Assembly (NCBI RefSeq): GCF_021043365.1
Contig: NZ_JAJNDU010000001.1
Span: 1,140,164 to 1,204,163 of the forward strand
DNA from: Sphingomonas sp. IC-11
Lineage (GTDB): Bacteria > Pseudomonadota > Alphaproteobacteria > Sphingomonadales > Sphingomonadaceae
Length of the DNA stretch: 64,000 nt
Reading direction: 5' to 3'
This document shows positions 36,485 to 45,368 of this stretch, in pieces; position 1 is the first letter of the stretch, and every line of letters starts with the position of its first letter. The notes below the pieces were generated by a model, which made no database searches, was not told where the DNA came from, and saw only the letters and a program-made list of their open reading frames with translations. Position numbers and translations under genes: made by a program.

Positions 36485-36739
36485 TACGAGAGGTAAGGGC
36501 GGGGGCCGTTCACCGGCGTCCGCCCGAGCGGTTGAGCTCTCTCAGCCGATGCGGGCGTCCAGTGCGCTTGACGCATCAGGCCGCGCGCACGCTCATCACG
36601 GCTTCAGGCGTAGTAGGCAGCGCAGCCGCGGAGCCCACGGCTCTCCGGCGGGCACGACCCTAAGTCACAAACAGGCTATTGCAGGAGTGAATGGCAGTTC
36701 CACCCGGCACCAGCCAAAGCTCAGATCACGAACGGCCGC

Positions 36740-37105
36740 TCAGCCGTTCGCACCTACCCGGTTCTTCCAGTCAAACCACCGCGGGCGCATGGTGCCGGCG
36801 GGCCGTGCCGCGCTCTGCGCCAAGGGCGCCCGCGTGGCCGCGACAGGAGTGGTCGTGGTTGTCGTCGCTGCAACCGGGGCGGCGTGCGCCAACCGCGCGT
36901 TCTCGCGTTCGAGTTCCGCAATGCGCGCGTCTCGTTCCGCCAGTCTTGCGTCCAGATCCTTGCGCGTGCGGCCATGCACATCACGCTCGTCGGCGTAGCG
37001 CTGCTTCCATTTGCGGCCGCCCGGATGGCTCGCCAGTCCCAGCAGCCAGCCAGCGATCAGCGCTACGGCGAGCGCCAGCCATTGCGTAGGCGTCGTGAAG
37101 AGCAT
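36740..37105 (-). CDS. Small membrane-anchored coiled-coil protein
   Basis: A 121-residue protein: N-terminal membrane helix (about 8-25), a charged coiled coil with heptad character (KDLDARLAERDARIAELERENARLAH), then a Thr/Ala/Pro-rich low-complexity tail. A strong AGGAGG ribosome site lies 6 nt upstream. It follows tadC on the same strand by 64 bp and might be a pilus accessory or an independent scaffold protein. No family recognised. The 255 bp between it and ppdK hold nothing identifiable. Confidence 0.7.
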   Translation of the reverse strand: MLFTTPTQWLALAVALIAGWLLGLASHPGGRKWKQRYADERDVHGRTRKDLDARLAERDARIAELERENARLAHAAPVAATTTTTTPVAATRAPLAQSAARPAGTMRPRWFDWKNRVGANG

Positions 37106-37169
37106 CGCGTTCCTCCTGTTACGCAGGTCAAACGATGGTTCACGGTCCGCGTTCCGCCGGCGCGAGGCC

Positions 37170-38174
37170 TTAGAAGTTGCCGCCGATGAACGCGTCGCTG
37201 ATCGAACAGGCCGCTGGGCCCAGGATGACGACGAACAGCACCGGAAGAATGAACAGGATCAATGGCACCGTCATGATGGCGGGCAGGCGGGCTGCCTTTT
37301 CTTCCGCGCGCATCATCCGTTCGTTGCGGAACTCGCCCGACAGCACCCGCAGCGCGCTCGCAAGCGGGGTGCCGTATTTCTCCGTCTGCACCATCGTGGT
37401 GACGATGCCTTTCACTTCCTCCAGCGCGACGCGGCCAGCAAGGTTTTCGAAGGCGAGACGTCGGTCGGTAAGGAAGCCCAGCTCGATCGCGGTCAGCGCG
37501 AATTCGTCGCCGAGTTCGGGGTACGCTTTGCCAAGTTCCTTCGCCACCCGGTGAAAAGCAGCATCGACAGTAAGCCCAGCCTCCGCGCAGATGACGAGCA
37601 GATCCAGCGCATCGGGCAATCCCTTGCGGATCGCGTCGGATCGCTTGGTGATCTGATTCTTGAGGTAAATGTCCGGCGCTTTGTAGCTCAGGATGAACGT
37701 GCCCGCGACGACGAGGTAGCGCTTGAGCGCCGACCAATGGGCGAAATTGTCGGTACCATAAACCAGGAAGAGCATGAAGCCGCCGAACACGATCGGCAGC
37801 ATCATTCGGCCGAAGATAACGCCGACCGCCCATTCCTTCTTTCGAATGCCGGCCTGCAGCAGCTTGGTCTGCGCCTCCTTCAGCTGGCTGTCCTGAAGGA
37901 CCTTGAGCGACTCCAGCAGCTGCCGGATGCGATCTGCGCTTTCGCTCTTCTGCACCAGTTTCGCCCGCCGCTTGCTGGTCGAGGCGGTGATGCCAGCCTT
38001 CAGCTGTTCACGGCGATCGTTCAGCGCCTTGATCCGCTTGGTCATCGGATCGCGCACGCTGACCGCGGCATAGATGGCGACGAACACCGCTGCCGCCGCG
38101 ACCGCCGCAAGGATGGTGGCCACCCAGATTACGTCCACGCCAAGCAGCGTCGGGCCTTGTGTCGGATCCATCAT
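37170..38174 (-). CDS. tadC: Tad pilus inner-membrane protein TadC
   Basis: Type II secretion F-domain platform protein of the Tad/Flp pilus, 334 residues. N-terminal helix, cytoplasmic region with GLPDALDLLVICAEAGLTVDAAF (the TadC-type F-domain core), then C-terminal helices ending VPLILFILPVLFVVILGPA. The ATG at 38174 overlaps the tadB stop by one base. Confidence 0.93.
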   Translation of the reverse strand: MMDPTQGPTLLGVDVIWVATILAAVAAAAVFVAIYAAVSVRDPMTKRIKALNDRREQLKAGITASTSKRRAKLVQKSESADRIRQLLESLKVLQDSQLKEAQTKLLQAGIRKKEWAVGVIFGRMMLPIVFGGFMLFLVYGTDNFAHWSALKRYLVVAGTFILSYKAPDIYLKNQITKRSDAIRKGLPDALDLLVICAEAGLTVDAAFHRVAKELGKAYPELGDEFALTAIELGFLTDRRLAFENLAGRVALEEVKGIVTTMVQTEKYGTPLASALRVLSGEFRNERMMRAEEKAARLPAIMTVPLILFILPVLFVVILGPAACSISDAFIGGNF

Positions 38175-39148
38175 CAAATCTCGAAATTGACCATCTTGGA
38201 CATGATGAAGGCGCCGATGCTCATCCAGATGAGGCCGCCCACGCCGGCCACCATCAGGCGCTCGTCCATGAAGAACTTCTGCATGTAGCTGCCGTTGATG
38301 AACCAAATCAGGCCGAACACGATGAACGGCAGCGCGCCGATGATCATTGCCGACGCCTTGGACTCCGACGACATCGCGCGGATCTTCAGCTTCATCTGAC
38401 CACGCAGACGAAGCACGGTGGCAAGGTTCTGCAACGTCTCCGCCAGATTGCCGCCGGTTTCGCGCTGGATGGCGATGGTGATGACAAAGAACTGGAATTC
38501 AGCGGTGCCGAGGCGATCCGCGGTTTCCTGAAGCGCCACGTCCATGGAACGGCCGATCCTCATCTTGTCGGCGACCGCGCGGAATTCCTCACCCACCGGC
38601 CCGCTCACTTCGCTTCCCACCACCGACATGGTTTCGGTGATCGGCAGGCCCGAGCGCAAACCACGGACCAGGAGCTCGATGGCATCGGGGAACTTGGCGT
38701 TGAAGGCCTTGATGCGCCGGCCGATGACATAACTCACGGCGAAGTGCGGGATGCCGCCGCCGGCTGCCAAGCCAAGGAAGAGGGCAAGTAACAGGGGAAA
38801 GCCCAGCAGCAGCAGGAGCAGCGATGTTGCGACGAAGATGCCAAGGGTAATGCCCCCGTAGCGGCCAACCGTCCACGGTTTGCCCGTCATGTTCAGGCGC
38901 TTCTGCAACTCTTCGGGCCGCGGCAGGAACCGCATGGCCGCGCGGTCTGCCTTGGTGGCGCCCCGCCCGGTGATGCGGCGCAACTGCGCCTCAACCGCGT
39001 CGCCGGGCGCCTCGGAATAACGCTGCCGCACGGCATCCAGGCGGCGCGATGCCACTCGTTCGGGGGAAGGGCCGGCCAGGGCGAAGTACACCAGCCCCAA
39101 GGTGACGAGCGCGCCGACCGCCAAGGTAATCACCGGTAACAGGGGCAT
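38174..39148 (-). CDS. tadB: Tad pilus inner-membrane protein TadB
   Basis: Paired F-domain platform protein, 324 residues. Core segment FPDAIELLVRGLRSGLPITETM and the IAIQRETGGNLAETLQNLATVLR block are typical. It starts only 39 bp after cpaE; the CpaF/TadA ATPase gene that normally lies between them is absent. Confidence 0.93.
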   Translation of the reverse strand: MPLLPVITLAVGALVTLGLVYFALAGPSPERVASRRLDAVRQRYSEAPGDAVEAQLRRITGRGATKADRAAMRFLPRPEELQKRLNMTGKPWTVGRYGGITLGIFVATSLLLLLLGFPLLLALFLGLAAGGGIPHFAVSYVIGRRIKAFNAKFPDAIELLVRGLRSGLPITETMSVVGSEVSGPVGEEFRAVADKMRIGRSMDVALQETADRLGTAEFQFFVITIAIQRETGGNLAETLQNLATVLRLRGQMKLKIRAMSSESKASAMIIGALPFIVFGLIWFINGSYMQKFFMDERLMVAGVGGLIWMSIGAFIMSKMVNFEI

Positions 39149-39187
39149 GTCGGGTTCCGTTCTCCTACGTTCCGGGCCTGAGCGCGA

Positions 39188-40474
39188 TCAGCTCTTGGCC
39201 GGCCTTCTGGGCATCAACCCTTTAAGATCCGCAAACTTGCCCATCAGCGACGTGCCGGCCTTGCCACGGCGGGCACCCTTGCCGAGCGTCGCGTCGTCCT
39301 GGGTGATGAAGCACAGGTGAGTTACGATCTCGGCGATTGCCGCGACCGTCTTGGTGGTCTTGCCAGCTTCGACGAGCGGCTTGCCCAGCTTCGCGGCCTG
39401 CGCGGCCAGCTTCTGGTCGAACGGCACGACATAGTCGATCTTGCGCTCGATGGAGGTTTCGAAGTCCTTTCGGCTGATTTCCAGCTGGGCCGACGGGTGC
39501 ACCTTGTTGGCGAGCACCAGGACCTGTGCTTCGGGAGCGTTGGACTTCAGCCAGGAGAGCAGGCGGATGCTGTCCCGCGCCGCGGCAAGGGTCAGCTCGG
39601 TGACGATCACCACCGTTTGCATCTGGTTCATGAGCTGCGGATGGCTCACCAGCATGCTGCGCGGCAGGTCCACCACCGTGCATTCGAATGCCGCGCGCAT
39701 TTCTTCCTGCAACTGCAGATAGGCGCCGCCATCGGACACGATGGGCGCGGTGATCGGTGCCTCTGCCGACAATACCGCCAGCTTTTCCGAGGCGCGGACC
39801 ATCGCCCGTTCGATGAACAGGCCGTCGATGCGGCTGGGATTCTCGATGGCGTCGGTCAGCCCGCGGCCAGGTTCGAGATCAAGCGCCAGGGCGCCCGTGC
39901 CGAAATGGACATCCAGATCCAGCAGCGCGGTGGACCTGCGCTCGCGCTCACTCATCAGCCAGGCGAGGGAGGTCGCGATGGTAGACGCGCCTGCGCCGCC
40001 GCGAGTTCCGATCACCGCAACCGAGCAATGCGGGTGCTCGCTGGCGCTCTCCACGACCTTGGGCGTGTTGAGCAGCAACTGCGCGTGGCTGAACGCGTCG
40101 CGCAGCATGTCGGGGCTGAGCGGCTTCAGCAGATAGTCCTGGATCCCGCTGGAAACGAGATCGCGATACAGGCGGACGTCGTTCACTTGGCCAGAGGCGA
40201 TGACGATCGTGCCCGGCTCGCAGACTTCGGCGAGGGAGTTGATGTCGTTCAGTGGATCGCCGGATTCGGCAAGATCGACGAACAGGATCTGCGGGGAGGC
40301 GGATACCGAGAGTGACTGCACCGCGTTGCGCAGGCCGCCCTTGTTCACTTTCTCGGCGGACCAGCCCATCTCACTGACCACCGGGCGCAGCGTCTCGGCG
40401 GTGTTCTCATCACAGACATAGGCAACGAACGGCTCCCGGTTCGTAGCGCCTGCAAGCTTCCATGGTGCGTTCAT
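39188..40474 (-). CDS. cpaE: Tad pilus localisation ATPase CpaE/TadZ
   Basis: A 428-residue protein with an N-terminal atypical receiver-like domain (to about 140) and a MinD/ParA-like ATPase domain starting VAVIGTRGGAGASTIATSLAW (deviant Walker A) with LLDLDVHFG. In Caulobacter, CpaE positions the pilus machinery at the pole. Upstream in-frame extension to 40591 lies inside cpaD and is rejected. Start 2 bp past the cpaD stop. Confidence 0.92.
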   Translation of the reverse strand: MNAPWKLAGATNREPFVAYVCDENTAETLRPVVSEMGWSAEKVNKGGLRNAVQSLSVSASPQILFVDLAESGDPLNDINSLAEVCEPGTIVIASGQVNDVRLYRDLVSSGIQDYLLKPLSPDMLRDAFSHAQLLLNTPKVVESASEHPHCSVAVIGTRGGAGASTIATSLAWLMSERERRSTALLDLDVHFGTGALALDLEPGRGLTDAIENPSRIDGLFIERAMVRASEKLAVLSAEAPITAPIVSDGGAYLQLQEEMRAAFECTVVDLPRSMLVSHPQLMNQMQTVVIVTELTLAAARDSIRLLSWLKSNAPEAQVLVLANKVHPSAQLEISRKDFETSIERKIDYVVPFDQKLAAQAAKLGKPLVEAGKTTKTVAAIAEIVTHLCFITQDDATLGKGARRGKAGTSLMGKFADLKGLMPRRPAKS

Positions 40475-40475
40475 C

Positions 40476-41147
40476 TTAACGGCCCCCCGCGTTTCCGCTG
40501 GTGCTTTCGCCGTTGACGACGGTGCCGCCGCGTCCGGTCGGCTCTGCCCTGCGGAACCGGTCAATGGCCTTGCTGGCAACCGCCGGATCATAGGAGCTGT
40601 TGGTGCCCTCGCCGCGAACCAGGTCGGTCGGGTTGGCGACCATGGCGGCCAGGTTGGAATTCACGGCGCAACCATGGTTGGAGGAGGTGTGCGCCCCGAA
40701 GTTCGGCTCGGACATGCGGCTGTAATCGGGGCAACCCGGCACATAGGCGCGCGCACGGCTGACGACGACGCGAGCGGTGCCCTGGGCGATCGACGCTGGC
40801 GTGACGGGCGCCTCGTCCGAAACCAGCAGGCCAAAGCGCGCAGCGGCAGCCGCCACGTCGGCGCGCGTCGCCGCGTCGCGGGCCGGATCGTCCACCGCGA
40901 CGCGATCGCCGTAGCCGACCCTCAGCGAACCCATCCACGCGCTCAGCCGCTCTGCCTCACCCGGAGCAAGCCCGCCCGGACCAGAGCCAACGTCGAACGC
41001 GTAATCAGCGCGGGCAACGACCGGCTGGTGCACCGATTCCAGCCCGCGATTGATGGTGCCGCCGCCGCATCCGCCGATCATCAGAACCGGCGCCATGCCG
41101 AGGAGGAGAGTGCGCTTGAGCATGTTGCTGTTCCTCACCGTCACCAT
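40476..41147 (-). CDS. cpaD: Tad pilus assembly lipoprotein CpaD
   Basis: A 223-residue envelope lipoprotein with a signal sequence and lipobox ending GGC at about residue 27; the CpaD family C-terminal pattern GCPDYSRMSEPNFGAHTSSNHGCA with NLAAMVANPTDLVRG is clear. Probably helps the CpaC secretin. ATG 41147 overlaps the cpaC stop by one base; an internal ATG at 41123 (MLKRTLLL) is the likelier true start for a signal peptide. Confidence 0.9.
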   Translation of the reverse strand: MVTVRNSNMLKRTLLLGMAPVLMIGGCGGGTINRGLESVHQPVVARADYAFDVGSGPGGLAPGEAERLSAWMGSLRVGYGDRVAVDDPARDAATRADVAAAAARFGLLVSDEAPVTPASIAQGTARVVVSRARAYVPGCPDYSRMSEPNFGAHTSSNHGCAVNSNLAAMVANPTDLVRGEGTNSSYDPAVASKAIDRFRRAEPTGRGGTVVNGESTSGNAGGR

Positions 41148-42808
41148 CAGTTCAACGAAAAGCCCGGGGCGGGCGCATCGTTTTTCTTGTTCTTCTTGCC
41201 CTTGCCGCCGTTTGCGGCACTGACGGCCTTTTCGTCCGCACCGTTGCCGGCCAGGGGCACGGCTGCCGTCGGCATGATCGGCGTGGTCGCGCCGATCGCC
41301 GGTGCGGCCGGTGGCCCGGCCTCAATCGTCGGCTTGGGCCGTTCGCCACCATTGGTGCCTGATGAAAGCTGGCCAAGCAGCACCCGTTCCACGTCGGTCG
41401 GTGACTTGTATCCGTCCGTCGGCAGTTTGATGTCATTACCGTTCACCGGCTGCACGAGATAAGGGGTGATCACGATCACCAGCTCGGTCTCGTTGCGCTG
41501 GAACCCGTTGGAGCGGAACAGCGCACCCAGGATCGGAATGTCGCCCGCGCCCGGCGTCTTCTCGATCGAGTTGTTATGGCTGTTCTGCAGCAGGCCGGCG
41601 ATCATGAAGCTCTGGCCGGACCCGAGTTCCACGGTGGTTTCAGTCCGGCGCGTGGTGAGGCCAGGCACCTGCGCGCCGCCGACCGTCACTGCGTTCGAAT
41701 AGTCCAGCTGCGACACTTCGGGGCGCACGCGAAGCGAGATGCGCCCGTCCGACAGAACGGTGGGCGTGTAGGCGAGGCTGACGCCATATTGCTTGTACTC
41801 GACGCCAACGCCGCCCAGCCCCTGCGTGATTGGGATAGGAATTTCACCGCCTGCCAGGAAGGTGCCGGTTTCCCCCGACAGCGCCGTCAGGTTCGGATTG
41901 GCGAGGCTCGTGACCTGGCCGATCCGCTCGCCCAGATCCAGCGCGCCGGCGAGATCGAGACCGAGGAGCTTCGTCAGGAAGCCGACGGTGGTGCGCTGCG
42001 TGCCCGGCGTGATGGTCGTGCCCGCCTTCTGAACCCATTTGATCGACGCTGGGTCGATTTGGCCGTTGGGAAGAAGCGTGATCGCGGTTGGATCGATCGT
42101 GTAGCCCTGCACGGTCCCGCCAATGCCAAGTGGCAGACGCGGGTCGGTAGTAATGCTGCCGACCGGCCGGCCGCTGCCGATACCGAACTTGAACCCGCCA
42201 GTGCCGTCGATCGTGGTGAGGTTCGCGCCGATGTTCTTCACGAAGCTGCGATTGACCTCCGCAAATCGAACCTGAAGGTTGACCTGCAACGGGGTGGCGG
42301 TGCGCAGCCGGCTGATCACCTTGGTGTCTTCGCCAACGAATGCCTGCACCAGCCGTTCGGCCTCGGCGGCATCTTCGGGGCTGCCGACGGTACCGGTCAG
42401 CAGCACGACCCCGTTCATCGTGGTCGGCGTAATGTCCGCTTCCGGCATCGCCATCGACAGCATCTGCCCGAGCGAATCGAAATTGTTGCCCACCCGAACC
42501 GTCGCGGCATAGACCACCGCGCCCGCCTTTGACGTGGCCGAGATCGTCGTTTCCCCGGATTTCTTGCCGAACACATAAAGCTGCGTTGGCGAGCGGACCT
42601 GAACGTCGGCGATGTCTGGATTGGCCACGAACAGATCGCTCATGGGGCGGGGCAGATTGATCAGGCGGCCGCGATTGGTCGCGACCTGAAGCGTGGTGCC
42701 CGGAGCCGCAGCGGTCTGCGCCGACGCTGCCACTGGCACGATCGCGCTGGTCGTTGCTGCAAGCGCGATCGCGAGTGACAGGCGAACCGGCTTTGAAAAA
42801 GCGCGCAT
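41147..42808 (-). CDS. cpaC: Tad pilus outer-membrane secretin CpaC
   Basis: Secretin forming the outer-membrane channel of the pilus. 553 residues: signal peptide (to about 30), pilus/BON-type N domains (GRLINLPRPMSDLFVANPDIADVQV) and the C-terminal secretin domain (VPGLTTRRTETTVELGSGQSFMIAGLLQ and PILGALFRSNGFQRNETELVIVITPYLV). A Lys/Asn-rich tail follows. It starts 1 bp after cpaB. Confidence 0.94.
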   Translation of the reverse strand: MRAFSKPVRLSLAIALAATTSAIVPVAASAQTAAAPGTTLQVATNRGRLINLPRPMSDLFVANPDIADVQVRSPTQLYVFGKKSGETTISATSKAGAVVYAATVRVGNNFDSLGQMLSMAMPEADITPTTMNGVVLLTGTVGSPEDAAEAERLVQAFVGEDTKVISRLRTATPLQVNLQVRFAEVNRSFVKNIGANLTTIDGTGGFKFGIGSGRPVGSITTDPRLPLGIGGTVQGYTIDPTAITLLPNGQIDPASIKWVQKAGTTITPGTQRTTVGFLTKLLGLDLAGALDLGERIGQVTSLANPNLTALSGETGTFLAGGEIPIPITQGLGGVGVEYKQYGVSLAYTPTVLSDGRISLRVRPEVSQLDYSNAVTVGGAQVPGLTTRRTETTVELGSGQSFMIAGLLQNSHNNSIEKTPGAGDIPILGALFRSNGFQRNETELVIVITPYLVQPVNGNDIKLPTDGYKSPTDVERVLLGQLSSGTNGGERPKPTIEAGPPAAPAIGATTPIMPTAAVPLAGNGADEKAVSAANGGKGKKNKKNDAPAPGFSLN

Positions 42809-42809
42809 C

Positions 42810-43856
42810 TCAGTTCTTCCCTCCGACCGGCACTTCGGTCACGTTGTTGCCGCGCGCGATCCTCACGACCGGGCCGGACACGCGTGCCGGTGCGCCGGGG
42901 TAGGGCGTCGGTCCGACCGCGCTGGGGGCGTTTGGCACCATCATTGATTGCTGCTGCGGGCGACCGGGAACCGTCCGACGCTGGAAGCGCGATACGTCGG
43001 CGCCAACGGCATAGGTGGGATCGCCGGCCTGGGGCGCGCTCGCAAGCTGCAGGATCATCGCTCGTTCGGCCTTGGGATCGCTGCCTTCCGGCACCTTCAC
43101 GTCCCCCGAGGCAATCGCCTGTTCCAGCTCGGCTGTGTTGTCCGCGATGGAGCGAAGCGACAGGGAGATGGTGCCCATGGTCTGGGCAACCGCAATCTGC
43201 TCGGCGATCTTCGGCGTCGCCTCGATCGTCACCGTGGAGAAGGCGTGGACCACCGTGTTGCCGGTTTCGTCCTTCTCCTGGTTGGTGCGCTGGTCGGTCG
43301 CGAGCACGCGCAGGTTGCGCAGGATCGTTTCCGCGACGCGCAGCGGCGGGCCGTCGCCGCCACCTTCCACGCTTTGCGTCAGCAGCAGGTCGATCCGATC
43401 GCCCGGGAATACAAAGCCGGCGACGGAGGACTGGGTCGAGACGGGAACGGTCACCGCCCGCATTCCGGGGCCGAGTGCCGCCGCCAGGAAGCCGCGATCG
43501 CCGGGCTTCACCAGCGCGCCCTGCGTGATCGGCTGACCGGCGGTGATCTGATTGCGCACCACCGTGCCGAGCACGCTGCGCATGTCGAAATCGGCCGTTT
43601 CCTGATAATAGGCGCCTTCGACGAGCTCGGCTGGCCAAGGCTGGAACTTCACCGAACCGGGGTCCAGGATGGTCCCGACGGGCAGGGCGCGCGTGGCGAC
43701 CAGCACCTTGGGCCCGGCCGGGACCGGCGCCGGTGCGCCGGGAACGGCACCGGCCTGCGGCGCGCTGGTGCCCATGATGAGCGAGCGCGCCATGAAGGCA
43801 GTGATCGCTGCGACGAACAACGCGCCAATCAGCAATATGACCTTGCGACTATCCAT
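42810..43856 (-). CDS. cpaB: Tad pilus assembly protein CpaB/RcpC
   Basis: A 348-residue protein with one N-terminal membrane helix and a SAF domain (KVLVATRALPVGTILDPGSV), followed by the RcpC region (GMRAVTVPVSTQSSVAGFVFPGDRIDLLLT). It is the usual first structural gene of tad clusters. Only 1 bp separates it from cpaC. Confidence 0.94.
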   Translation of the reverse strand: MDSRKVILLIGALFVAAITAFMARSLIMGTSAPQAGAVPGAPAPVPAGPKVLVATRALPVGTILDPGSVKFQPWPAELVEGAYYQETADFDMRSVLGTVVRNQITAGQPITQGALVKPGDRGFLAAALGPGMRAVTVPVSTQSSVAGFVFPGDRIDLLLTQSVEGGGDGPPLRVAETILRNLRVLATDQRTNQEKDETGNTVVHAFSTVTIEATPKIAEQIAVAQTMGTISLSLRSIADNTAELEQAIASGDVKVPEGSDPKAERAMILQLASAPQAGDPTYAVGADVSRFQRRTVPGRPQQQSMMVPNAPSAVGPTPYPGAPARVSGPVVRIARGNNVTEVPVGGKN

Positions 43857-43912
43857 GAATTATCGTGCCTTTCGCATCAGCGCTGGCCAGTGTTGCCCAT
43901 GCTGGCGTATGA

Positions 43913-44386
43913 TTAGGTGAAGTGGTTAAGAAGCGGTTCGCGCAGCCCGATCAGTCCGGCGATAGCTATCGCCACCCCATAAGGGATCTCGGGATTTCCG
44001 CTGTTTTTACGGATCCTGTGATCAATCAGCATCACTATTGTGAGAGCGCCGCCGATGATGGACATGACCAGCAAAAGCTGAACCAAAGCTCCCACCGGCA
44101 TCCAAAGCGCCAGCGCAGCGATCAGCTTCACGTCGCCGCCGCCCATCTGGCCGAAGTGAAAAGCCACGCAGAAGAGCACAAGCACCACCAGCGCCACCCC
44201 GATCTGAACGACCATGCCGGGCCAGGGCGCAATACCGATCGCGAACCACCACAGCGGCGCGAGCAGCGCGATGGTTGCATTCTTCCAATTGGCGATTTCA
44301 CGCACGCGGGCGTCTTCGATGCCAGCCGACAGGAGCAGAAGGCCGAGAATCACCGGCAGCGCCCAGGAAAGAAAATTCAACCCCAT
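43913..44386 (-). CDS. cpaA: Prepilin peptidase CpaA/TadV (A24)
   Basis: Integral membrane aspartyl peptidase that trims and methylates Flp prepilins. 157 residues, about six helices, with the two catalytic aspartates in AGIEDAR (Asp25) and MGGGDVK. No flp pilin gene lies between it and cpaB (56-bp gap), nor elsewhere in the window. Confidence 0.92.
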   Translation of the reverse strand: MGLNFLSWALPVILGLLLLSAGIEDARVREIANWKNATIALLAPLWWFAIGIAPWPGMVVQIGVALVVLVLFCVAFHFGQMGGGDVKLIAALALWMPVGALVQLLLVMSIIGGALTIVMLIDHRIRKNSGNPEIPYGVAIAIAGLIGLREPLLNHFT

Positions 44387-44441
44387 GAAGAGGCGGCACT
44401 AGACGGAATGGCTTGCGAAACCGTAACCAAGCCGCCTCGCC

Positions 44442-45368
44442 ATGAATATGCCTGCTCCGATCCGCCGGGCCATCCCGGCCGACGCGACCGTTGCGTGCTG
44501 GTCCGCTCCGGACGGGTGGCAACTTCGTCGCTTCGATTGGCGCGGCTCCGGTCGTGGCGGGATCCTGTTTCAGACGGGGCGCGGCGACGTGTTCGAGAAA
44601 TATCTCGAATCGTTCGAACACTGGCACCGGGCGGGCTGGTCGATCGCGGCATTCGACTGGCGAGGGCAGGGTGGCTCCGGCCGGCTCTCTCCCGATCCGC
44701 ATGTCGGCCATGCCGAAGACTTCGCGCCGTTTCTCAGTGATCTCGCCGCCTTCTGGGACGACTGGGACGTTGCCGGCCCGCGCGTCGCCATTGGTCATTC
44801 CATGGGCGGGCACCTTATTCTGCAAGCGCTGCTGGATCAGGTGATCGATCCAGACGCAGCGGTCCTGATCGCTCCGATGCTCGGGCTGAAGGCGCCGATC
44901 GCCGCGCGGCTTGGCGAGGGATTGGCGCAGATCATGTGCAGGTTGGGCGATCCGGCGCGCGCCGCTTGGAAGGGCAATGAGCGGCCCGCGAGCCGAAGAA
45001 AGCGGCAACAACTCCTGACCAGCGACGCCAGCCGCTATGCCGACGAGCAATGGTGGTATGATCAGGTGCCCGAGATCAGATTGGGGCCGCCCAGCTGGTC
45101 CTGGCTGGTTCAGGCGTTCGCCTCGACCCGCCGGCAGCGTAGTGACCCCCGCTTGGCAACGCTGAGCACTCCCATCCTCATGCTGATCGCGGCCGAAGAC
45201 GGGCTGGTCGACCCTCGCGCAGCGGCGAGGGTGGCCGGCAAGCTCCCGAACGCGGAGTTGCGTGAGTTTGGTCGCGAATGCGCCCATGAGATCCTGCGCG
45301 AGGCTGATCCTGTCAGGAACCGCGCGCTCGCCGCTATCGACGAATACCTCGCGACTCGTCTGCCGTGA
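44442..45368 (+). CDS. Alpha/beta hydrolase (monoacylglycerol lipase-like)
   Basis: A 308-residue serine hydrolase related to lysophospholipases/PldB. Nucleophile in GHSMGGH, oxyanion-region FDWRGQGGSG, acid in AAEDGLVD and His in CAHEIL. Cytoplasmic by absence of a signal peptide. Its stop overlaps the GTG of the oxidoreductase by 4 bp. Substrate unknown; lipid esters are likely. Confidence 0.88.
   Translation: MNMPAPIRRAIPADATVACWSAPDGWQLRRFDWRGSGRGGILFQTGRGDVFEKYLESFEHWHRAGWSIAAFDWRGQGGSGRLSPDPHVGHAEDFAPFLSDLAAFWDDWDVAGPRVAIGHSMGGHLILQALLDQVIDPDAAVLIAPMLGLKAPIAARLGEGLAQIMCRLGDPARAAWKGNERPASRRKRQQLLTSDASRYADEQWWYDQVPEIRLGPPSWSWLVQAFASTRRQRSDPRLATLSTPILMLIAAEDGLVDPRAAARVAGKLPNAELREFGRECAHEILREADPVRNRALAAIDEYLATRLP

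Noticed and set aside
36485-36739. tRNA or small gene in the gap after ppdK
   Set aside because: No cloverleaf, no anticodon arm pattern, and the ORFs present are Arg/Ala-rich noise.
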